Part shown: piece after piece, positions 57,542 to 64,000 of the stretch
Position numbering within the stretch: the stretch's first letter is position 1
Layout of the letters: each line of letters begins with the position of its first letter
Origin: Microbacterium hydrocarbonoxydans
GTDB lineage: Bacteria; Actinomycetota; Actinomycetes; Actinomycetales; Microbacteriaceae
Direction: 5' to 3'
NCBI RefSeq assembly: GCF_023715885.1
Contig: NZ_JAMBOY010000001.1
Location: 682,001 to 746,000 of the forward strand
Length of the DNA: 64,000 nt
Notes under the pieces: model-generated
Database searches by the model: none
What the model saw: only the letters and a program-made list of their open reading frames with translations
Told to the model about the DNA's origin: nothing
Made by a program: the position numbers and the translations under genes

Positions 57542-58873
57542 TCACCAGCGGATCGCGGAGTGGTCGGCGAGGAGATCCGGCGCCGGAGCGCTGATGCCGT
57601 CGACGTCGATGCGCGGCACGTCGTCGCTGCCGCGCCACCGCTCGAGTGGAGCGTCGATCGGCCCGAGGTCGGGCTGCGCCGGCGGCGCCGCGACCTCGGA
57701 GAACGGGATGCCGACGGGGCCGACACCCGGGGCGAACTCCGCTCCGTCGACGGCGGTCGGCGCGGAGCAGGGCGACAGCGACTGCAGATCGACCGGAGCG
57801 GTGCTCGCTCCGTCATTCCCCTCCCAGCAGTTGCCCGACCCCGGGGCCCGAGACCGGGGAGCGAACACGAGATCGACACCGTTGTCGAACAGCGCGTTGC
57901 GGGTGATCCGGTTGGACTCGGGTCCGAGGTCCTCGGCCGAGGTGAGGATGACTCCCGCGGTCGGGTTCGCCTGGATCAGGTTCGCGCTCAGCTCGTTCTC
58001 GGTGCCTCCGGCGATGCCGACCCCGATGCCGAACGCACCGTCCGCCTGCGCGGGTGTGGCGATCTCGGCGTTCGCGGCGATCACGTTGCCGACGAGGGTC
58101 GCGGCTCGCTGGGGCACGTACGCCTCCTGGTAGTCCGACGCGACCGTCGCCCCGACACGGTTGCCGACGAAGCGGTTGCCGGTGACGATGAGACCGCCGC
58201 CGGCGTTGGCGATCTCAAAGCCCACCGCGTTGCGCTCGGCGACGTTGCCGCTCACCACGATGCCGCACCGGTCGCACTGGCCCACGTAGATGCCCGAGTC
58301 GGCGCCGCCCGACGCGTACGAATCGGAGATGACGCCGTTCGCCGAGTTGAACGCGTAGATGCCGTAGAGCCCGTTGTTCGACGCTGTGACGTGGTCGATG
58401 CGGAATCCGTCCAGCAGCGGGAAGTCGCCCGTGTCGATCGTGCGGTAGCCGTCGTGCCCGCCGACGGGGGTGCCGTCGTCGCCCCGCATCCCGGTGACGA
58501 GCACACCGTTCTGCGTCGCCCGGCGCACGGTGAGGTTCTGCACGGTCACGCCGGGAGCCGAGACCACCACCCCGTTGCCGCGTCGCATCTCGCCGTCGAT
58601 GACGACCACGTTGCGGTCCTCGCCGCGCAGGGTGATGCCGGGGGTGTCGATCGCCACGGTCTCCCGATAGACGCCGGGAGCCACGAGAACGGTGTCGCCC
58701 TCGTTCGCCGCGGAGACCGCCGCGGAGATCGTCGCCTCATCGGCGGGGACCCGCACGATGGCCGGCGCGGTGACGGGCTGGTCAGCGGGTCGTGCGGCGG
58801 TGCAACCGGAGAGCGACACCGCGATCAGCAGAGCGGCGACGAGAACAAGCGAGAGGGCGACGCGGGCGCGCAT
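57542..58873 (-). CDS. Parallel beta-helix lipoprotein (NosD-like/pectate-lyase fold)
   Basis: The product has 443 residues. The lipobox is VSLSGC. Repeats of the right-handed beta-helix follow, e.g. LRGEDRNVVVIDGEMRRGNG, NSANGVISDSYASGG, VVSGNVAERNAVGFEIAN. A pair of Cys in GQCDRCGI may bind metal. NosD-type proteins carry carbohydrates or copper-linked functions; a lyase role is not supported by visible catalytic residues. It is divergent from a peroxidase gene. Confidence 0.78.
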   Translation of the reverse strand: MRARVALSLVLVAALLIAVSLSGCTAARPADQPVTAPAIVRVPADEATISAAVSAANEGDTVLVAPGVYRETVAIDTPGITLRGEDRNVVVIDGEMRRGNGVVVSAPGVTVQNLTVRRATQNGVLVTGMRGDDGTPVGGHDGYRTIDTGDFPLLDGFRIDHVTASNNGLYGIYAFNSANGVISDSYASGGADSGIYVGQCDRCGIVVSGNVAERNAVGFEIANAGGGLIVTGNRFVGNRVGATVASDYQEAYVPQRAATLVGNVIAANAEIATPAQADGAFGIGVGIAGGTENELSANLIQANPTAGVILTSAEDLGPESNRITRNALFDNGVDLVFAPRSRAPGSGNCWEGNDGASTAPVDLQSLSPCSAPTAVDGAEFAPGVGPVGIPFSEVAAPPAQPDLGPIDAPLERWRGSDDVPRIDVDGISAPAPDLLADHSAIRW

Positions 58874-58909
58874 CGACCCATCCTAGGGAGCGGACGAGGC
58901 GGAACCAGT

Positions 58910-60061
58910 ATGAAGCATGACCACCAGGGAGACGGGGTCGACCAGGGCCGACGCGGGATGTCACGGCGAACGCTGCTCGGGTCCGGCGGCGTGGCACTCG
59001 GGCTCGCCCTCGCGGCGCCCGGTGCAGCCTCGGGATCGGGTCTCGCCGACGGCGTCCGCGCCTCCGGCGAGCGGCAGGCCGGGGTCGCGCGACCCCGGGT
59101 GCCGCAGCCGCACCTGCTGCTCGCCGTGTTCGAGATCGTCGGCGACCCGAGCCCGCTTCTCGCCGCTCTCGGAAGCAGGATCCTCGATGCCGCCGCCGGC
59201 GATCACCCCGCTCTCGGCGGCCTCGATCCTGGTGATCTCACCGTCACGGTCGGCGTCGGACCGCGGCTCGTGGCGATGAACCACCCCGGTTCGATCGGGT
59301 CGGAGGCCCTGCCGCCGTTCCCGCGCGAGGAGATCGACGACCTGCACCGCGACGGCGATCTGGTGCTGCAGATCTGCGCGACGGACCCGCTGCTGCCCGC
59401 CCTGGTGCTGGCTCTGCTCACCGGCTCGCAGCCGCAGCTGCGGGAGCGGTGGCGTCAGCGGGGCATGCGCGGGGGCGCCGTGCCGGTTCGCCGCGGGCAC
59501 GCCGCCGCCCGCAATCTGCTCGGATTCGTCGATGGCGTCGCCGTTCCGACTTCGCCGGAGGAACTCGACGACTCGGTGTGGATCGACGATGGTCCGGCGG
59601 CTGGTGGCACCCTGATGGTCGTCCGTCGCATCGAGATCGACGTCGCCCGCTTCGGCGCGCTGAGCGTGCCCGCACAGGAGGCGGTCATAGGACGACGGCG
59701 CGCGAGCGGGGCGCCCCTGTCCGGCGGAGGTCGTGCCGCGGACGTCGACCTGCAGGCGAAGACAGCCGACGGTCGCTATCGCATCCCCGTCGATGCGCAT
59801 GTGCGTCGCGCACATCCGCGACCCGCGGGGGTGCCGCTCATGCTGCGCCGCTCGTACTCCATGGACGACCCGCTCGGGCTGCTGTTCATCAGCATGCAGA
59901 GGGAGCTGTCGACGTTCAGTCGCACGCTGGAGCGGATGTCGGAGTCCGACGCTCTGCTGAGCTTCACTCGCACCACGGCATCCGGCTCCTTCCTCGTCCT
60001 GCCCGGATTCGACAAGGCTCGATCGCTCGGCTCGACGCTGTTCGGATCGGGGCGTCGATGA
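58910..60061 (+). CDS. DyP-type peroxidase, Tat-exported
   Basis: The product has 383 residues from the ATG at 58910. A Tat signal (MSRRTLLGSGGVALGLAL) follows an 16-residue basic start. The DyP GxxDG motif is in NLLGFVDGVAVPT; the proximal haem His in PVDAHVRRAHPR. The EfeB/TyrA group of DyP peroxidases oxidises dyes or takes part in iron uptake from haem. It overlaps the lipoprotein gene (ATGA), and no EfeU or EfeO gene follows, so the partner is atypical. Confidence 0.9.
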   Translation: MKHDHQGDGVDQGRRGMSRRTLLGSGGVALGLALAAPGAASGSGLADGVRASGERQAGVARPRVPQPHLLLAVFEIVGDPSPLLAALGSRILDAAAGDHPALGGLDPGDLTVTVGVGPRLVAMNHPGSIGSEALPPFPREEIDDLHRDGDLVLQICATDPLLPALVLALLTGSQPQLRERWRQRGMRGGAVPVRRGHAAARNLLGFVDGVAVPTSPEELDDSVWIDDGPAAGGTLMVVRRIEIDVARFGALSVPAQEAVIGRRRASGAPLSGGGRAADVDLQAKTADGRYRIPVDAHVRRAHPRPAGVPLMLRRSYSMDDPLGLLFISMQRELSTFSRTLERMSESDALLSFTRTTASGSFLVLPGFDKARSLGSTLFGSGRR

Positions 60062-60798
60062 GCACCGCGGGCGGCCGCCGAGGTCGCCGGGCCGCCGCGT
60101 TCGCCGTCGCCTTCTGCATCGCCGGCGTCGCTGCGGGCTGCCACGTCGTTCCTTCCGAGCCCTCCGCGTCGCCTGCGGCCTCGCCGCGACCGCTGCGCGT
60201 CGAGGAGGCGGACCGGCTGGCGATCGCGCGCTTCCTCGCCTTCCAGGACGGGTGCACGGAGTTCCGAACGCTCGTCGAGGCGGAGGGTGTCGAGGTGTCG
60301 TTGCGCGGTCGGGTCGACCACCGAAGCGGAGTGGGACTGGCGTCCGCGACGGCCGACGGCGACACGGCGGTGGTGATGTGGGACGCGGACACCCTCGTCG
60401 GCTGGCCGGACGCCGGCGGCGCGGAGTTCCCCACCGCGCCGCCCGCGGAGGCGGGCGGCGCACGTCCCCTGGATCCCTCGGCATCGGCCGTCGACACCGT
60501 CCTCCTGCTGCTGACGTCTCTGGCCGCTGACCGCCCCGACAACGCGCAGCTCCTCCGGCAGTCGGACGCACGGTGGCTTCGAGCCGACGAGGTCGCCGGC
60601 GAACCCGTCGACGTGTTCGCCGGTCCATCCGACCCCGACCATCCGGAGACGGCCGACACGCAGACCCGCTACTGGGTGGATGCCGAGGGGCGAGTGGTCC
60701 GTTTCGAAGCAGGACTCGCGTCGCAGACGGTGGTCATCGACCTCGTGCCACGGCCTGACGTCACGGTCGCTCGGGTACCGGCACTCGACGAGGGGTGA
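60058..60798 (+). CDS. Lipoprotein coupled to the DyP peroxidase gene
   Basis: The product has 246 residues from the overlapping ATG at 60058. The hydrophobic start ends in GVAAGC, a lipobox. The domain after a Ser/Pro linker has ADRLAIARFLAFQDGC, SLRGRVDHRSGVGLAS and TQTRYWVDAEGRVVRFEA. I see no family. Being translated with the peroxidase suggests they act together at the membrane. Confidence 0.7.
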   Translation: MSTAGGRRGRRAAAFAVAFCIAGVAAGCHVVPSEPSASPAASPRPLRVEEADRLAIARFLAFQDGCTEFRTLVEAEGVEVSLRGRVDHRSGVGLASATADGDTAVVMWDADTLVGWPDAGGAEFPTAPPAEAGGARPLDPSASAVDTVLLLLTSLAADRPDNAQLLRQSDARWLRADEVAGEPVDVFAGPSDPDHPETADTQTRYWVDAEGRVVRFEAGLASQTVVIDLVPRPDVTVARVPALDEG

Positions 60799-60898
60799 GG
60801 CGTGGATTATACCGGAATGCTGGTTTCCCGATGATAACGTTTCTCGCATTTGCTGTGAGCGGGTGTGAACCTGCTCGATCACCGTCCTGGGGAGAACG

Positions 60899-63800
60899 AT
60901 GACACCGCGCTATCGACAGCGCCTCCGCACGCCCGTGTTCGCGGGTGTCGCCGCTCTCCTGGTCGTCGCTGCGGCCGTCCAGGCGCCGTTCGTCGCGGTC
61001 GCTCCCGCGACGGCTGCCGACGGCTCGATCAGCGGAGCGATCTACCAGGACTTCGACGACGACGGGGTTCGCGACGCCGCCAGCGGAGACTTCGGGGGCG
61101 ACACCGGTGTAGCCGGCGCCACGGTGACGGCGACCGACTCGCGGGGCGTGGTCGTCGGCACCGCCACGACCGGAGGCGACGGCTCCTACCGTCTCGATGC
61201 GCTCGCGGCAGCGACCACGAGCGTGCGAGTGGAATTCGTGCTCCCCGCAGGGTTCCGCTCATCCCGCGTCGGCGCCGACAACGGCAGCACCGTGCAATTC
61301 GTGGAGCTGGGGGCGAGCGGTGTCGACGTCGGAGCGACCAGATCGGGCGAGGTGCGTATCGAAGCGGGCGCACCACGGATCGCCGTTCCGAGCCAGCGGT
61401 CTCCTCTCACGACCAACACGGCGCAGACCGCGACCACGCCGACGGAGAGTCTTCCCGACCAGCCTGCTCTGTTCGCGGCGCCGTACACCACCACCGGAAG
61501 CCCGGCATCGGGCCGCACGGTGCTGGCGCAGCAGCGTCACATCGGAACCGTGTGGGGCACGGCGAACTTCTCGGACTCGCACGTGTTCAGTGCAGCCAGC
61601 TACCGTCGCGGCACCGTTCTCGGGCCCGACGGGCTGGGTGCGGTCTACCTCACCGATGCTCGATCGGGCAGTCCGAACGGCTCTCTGTTCGTCCGGATCC
61701 CGAACGCCGGTGTCGATCCCCGTGGGAGCATCGACCCCGCGACATACGACTGGTTCCACGACTCTGCGGCATTCAACGCCGTCGGCAAGGTGGGGCTCGG
61801 CGACATCGAGATATCCTCCGACCAGCGCACCCTGTACGCCGTCAACCTGAACGACCGCACCCTGTACGCGGTGCCGCTGACCCCGCCGAGTGCTCCCGGC
61901 GGCGCCCCGACGGCCGGCACCCCGGTCGCGATACCGATCCCGCTCGGCGCGGCGACGGGCTGCGCGCCCGAGTTCGTGCGCCCGTACGGCCTCGGGGTGC
62001 TGCGTGATCGTCTGTACGTCACCCTGACCTGCGTCGGGCCCACCGCCGCCGACCTGCGTGCCCACGTCGTGCCCATGGACGAGGCGAGCAGGCAGTGGGG
62101 CGCGCCGGTGCTCAGCGCGCCCCTCGACTTCCCGCGTGGCGCCCGCTATTCGACGAGGCCGGCCGGCTCCGACCCGTACGTGGGATGGCGCGACGCGTGG
62201 ACCGCCTCGTCCGCGCCGTCGCCCGTGTCGTCGTCCGTGACGTTCGATCAGCGCGGGAACATGATGCTCTCGATCAAAGACCGCACGGCCGACCAGTACG
62301 GTGCGGCCCTCGGCAGCACCACCAGCACCGACACGCGCACCTACGGATACATCGGAGCCGGCGATCTGCTGCGCGCATGCCTCGACGCGTCGGGGGCGTA
62401 TGTGCTCGAGAACGACGGCGTCTGCGGCGGGGCCGTGGGTGTGGGGTCGCAGCCGAACAACTGGGGCCCGGGAGGCGGCAAGTTCTACGAGACATACTTC
62501 GTGGGTGGGAACGGCCAGGATTTCCACGGCAACACCGCGCTCGGCTCCGCCCTCCAGATCCCCGGGTACACGTCGGTGATCGCGACAGTGATGGATCCGC
62601 TCGCGCTGTTCTCGGACGGGTTACGCACCTTCCGGCACTCCGACGGCGACACGGTGCGGGCGGCCACGCTCAGCTCAGCCGTGACGGAGCCGCGCGGCGG
62701 CACCTTCTCGAAGGCCGGTGGGCTCGGCGACCTCACCACGCTCGCGGCCACGGCACCGGTCGAGATCGGAGATCGGGTCTGGCTCGACCTCGACGGAGAC
62801 GGCGTCCAGGAAGCCGGCGAGGATCCCATTCCCGGCGTGACCGTGCGACTCTTCGATGCCGAGGGCAACGTCGTGGCGTCAGCGGTGACCGATGCCCGGG
62901 GCAACTACCTGTTCTCCTCCTCGGCAGGGGCGTCGTCGGGCGCTGCGATCTACTCGCTGCCCTTGACGGCAGACACCGGCTACGAGATCCGGCTCGACAA
63001 CCCCGCGGATTATGCCGAAGGCGGACCCCTCGACGAGGTGGTGCCGACGGGGACGACGGCCGGCGGTGATGCCGCTGTCGACTCGAACGGCGTGCCCCGA
63101 GACGACACCCTGGTCACCGCCGCCGTCCGCACGCCGGCAGCCGGGTCGGCGGATCACACCTTCGACTTCGGCTTCCGCCCGAACTACTCGCTCGGAAACC
63201 GCATCTGGTTCGACAGCGGACCGGGCGCGAACACGAACAACGGGCGCTTCGATCCGGGCGAGGACCCGGTCGACGGGGCGACGGTCGAACTCCTCGACGA
63301 ATCGGGTGCGCCCGTGCTCGATGATGGCGGTCAGCCCCTTCTCGCGATCACCGACGCCGCGGGTTTCTACCGGTTCGACGGGCTCGCGCCCGGAACGTAT
63401 CGCGTCCGCATCTCGGCGGGGAACTTCTCTGCGGGCGCGGTGCTCGAGGACTGGGTCTCGTCGACGGGCGCCTCCTCCGTGTTCGACGCGACGAGCAACA
63501 ACGTCGACAAGGGCCAGGATGCCGCCGACCCGGCGACCACCGGGATCGTGTCCGCACCGGTCGTGCTCGGGCCCGGTGTCACCGGCGAGGCCGACGGCGG
63601 CGCGACCGGTCCCGGAGCCAACGGTCCGCGGGGTGACCGGTTCGACAATCTCACCGTCGACTTCGGTCTTGTGCAGCTGATCGACCTGACGCTCGACAAG
63701 GAGCTCACATCGGGTGCCGGCCCGTACCGCGTGGGCGACGAGGTGACCTTCCGTCTGACACCGAGCAACAACGGCCCGGGCACAGCCGTGTCGGGCTTCA

Positions 63801-64000
63801 CGGTGTCCGATCGCCTCCCCGCGGGTCTCGAGTACGTGTCGGCGACGGGCACGGATTGGTCGCCCGCGACGGTGATCGATCAGGAGGTCACGCTGACCTG
63901 GCAGGGTGACGGTCTCGCCGCGACCGAGGGCGCCGAGCCGATCACCGTCACGGCGCGCGTCGCCAGCACCACGGCATCCGACCTCGTCAACGTCGCGGTG
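60899..64000 (+). CDS. Large secreted surface protein with SdrD/Cna-B and DUF11-type repeats (partial)
   Basis: From the ATG at 60899 (ggggagaacg site) the frame is open for 1034 codons to the window edge. A signal peptide ends near PATAADG. An SdrD-B-like domain follows (SGAIYQDFDDDGVRDAASGD). The middle has beta-propeller-like sequence (GLGDIEISSDQRTLYAVNLN, RPYGLGVLRDRLYVT). SdrD-B-like modules return at 62.7 kb (IGDRVWLDLDGDGVQEAGED; GNRIWFDSGPG) and a DUF11-type domain at 63.7 kb (VTFRLTPSNNGPGTAV). The C-terminus, where an LPxTG anchor might be, is missing. Confidence 0.85.
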   Translation, partial: MTPRYRQRLRTPVFAGVAALLVVAAAVQAPFVAVAPATAADGSISGAIYQDFDDDGVRDAASGDFGGDTGVAGATVTATDSRGVVVGTATTGGDGSYRLDALAAATTSVRVEFVLPAGFRSSRVGADNGSTVQFVELGASGVDVGATRSGEVRIEAGAPRIAVPSQRSPLTTNTAQTATTPTESLPDQPALFAAPYTTTGSPASGRTVLAQQRHIGTVWGTANFSDSHVFSAASYRRGTVLGPDGLGAVYLTDARSGSPNGSLFVRIPNAGVDPRGSIDPATYDWFHDSAAFNAVGKVGLGDIEISSDQRTLYAVNLNDRTLYAVPLTPPSAPGGAPTAGTPVAIPIPLGAATGCAPEFVRPYGLGVLRDRLYVTLTCVGPTAADLRAHVVPMDEASRQWGAPVLSAPLDFPRGARYSTRPAGSDPYVGWRDAWTASSAPSPVSSSVTFDQRGNMMLSIKDRTADQYGAALGSTTSTDTRTYGYIGAGDLLRACLDASGAYVLENDGVCGGAVGVGSQPNNWGPGGGKFYETYFVGGNGQDFHGNTALGSALQIPGYTSVIATVMDPLALFSDGLRTFRHSDGDTVRAATLSSAVTEPRGGTFSKAGGLGDLTTLAATAPVEIGDRVWLDLDGDGVQEAGEDPIPGVTVRLFDAEGNVVASAVTDARGNYLFSSSAGASSGAAIYSLPLTADTGYEIRLDNPADYAEGGPLDEVVPTGTTAGGDAAVDSNGVPRDDTLVTAAVRTPAAGSADHTFDFGFRPNYSLGNRIWFDSGPGANTNNGRFDPGEDPVDGATVELLDESGAPVLDDGGQPLLAITDAAGFYRFDGLAPGTYRVRISAGNFSAGAVLEDWVSSTGASSVFDATSNNVDKGQDAADPATTGIVSAPVVLGPGVTGEADGGATGPGANGPRGDRFDNLTVDFGLVQLIDLTLDKELTSGAGPYRVGDEVTFRLTPSNNGPGTAVSGFTVSDRLPAGLEYVSATGTDWSPATVIDQEVTLTWQGDGLAATEGAEPITVTARVASTTASDLVNVAV

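Overview
The window is one contig of very GC-rich actinobacterial DNA. Dense C/G-ending codons, frequent GATGCC/GGCATC words, GTG and TTG starts, Tat signals and ClgR/PopR, SigJ and DUF222-HNH families all point to Microbacteriaceae, most likely Microbacterium. That placement is inference from gene content; there is no rRNA here. I found no tRNA, rRNA, CRISPR array, IS transposase or phage integrase.

Layout. 0-7.5 kb: carbohydrate genes (an LLM oxidoreductase overlapping a GH65 phosphorylase, a GH15 glucoamylase/trehalase-like enzyme, two SDRs) and a NUC nuclease. 7.5-11.7 kb: a small S4 protein, then a secreted nucleotide-pyrophosphatase/phosphodiesterase and a secreted subtilase, each closed by a strong hairpin. 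11.8-15 kb: an OmpR/histidine-kinase pair and a PepSY membrane protein; both promoters carry CTGAAG direct repeats at the same distance from the start codon. 15-18.4 kb: an unknown HTH-like protein, a CDGSH/diiron-oxidase pair, a lipoprotein and an AhpD-like protein. 18.5-28.5 kb: a minus-strand catabolic block (DszA/NtaA-type monooxygenase, HD hydratase-like protein, dipeptide-type ABC importer, LysR, nitrilase-family amidase, HpcH/HpaI aldolase). 28.6-35.5 kb: PnuC, GNAT, SigJ with a divergent NAD-binding protein, a DUF222-HNH protein, DUF808, MsrB-MsrA.

35.6-40.4 kb holds the most unusual local structure. The last 30 bp of the catalase gene are present twice (29/30 identical), 1.86 kb apart. 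They flank a segment with a secreted protein ending in a hydrophobic Gly-rich tail, a small gene overlapping its stop, and an orphan gene. This looks like an insertion into the 3' end of katA that rebuilt the gene end. A Fur-family repressor lies upstream of katA with a perfect palindrome in its promoter.

40.4-50 kb: a lipoprotein, a toroid-fold protein, a histidine phosphatase and a LacI-controlled operon (lacI, sugar ABC importer, GH130 phosphorylase, Tat-exported protein) with tandem LacI operators. 50-55.3 kb: a J-domain/NERD-like fusion, an amino-acid permease, a MATE exporter, a small membrane protein and a thioesterase. 55.3-57.1 kb: two overlapping clpP genes, the second lacking the catalytic serine, facing a ClgR/PopR-like regulator; both promoters carry a related operator-like core. 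57.5-64 kb: a beta-helix lipoprotein, a Tat-exported DyP peroxidase with a coupled lipoprotein, and the first 1034 codons of a large SdrD/Cna-B-type surface protein that runs off the window.

Intergenic DNA is rich in nested palindromes whose outer and inner arms are copies of each other (near 4.5, 36.4, 50.0 and 54.8 kb).
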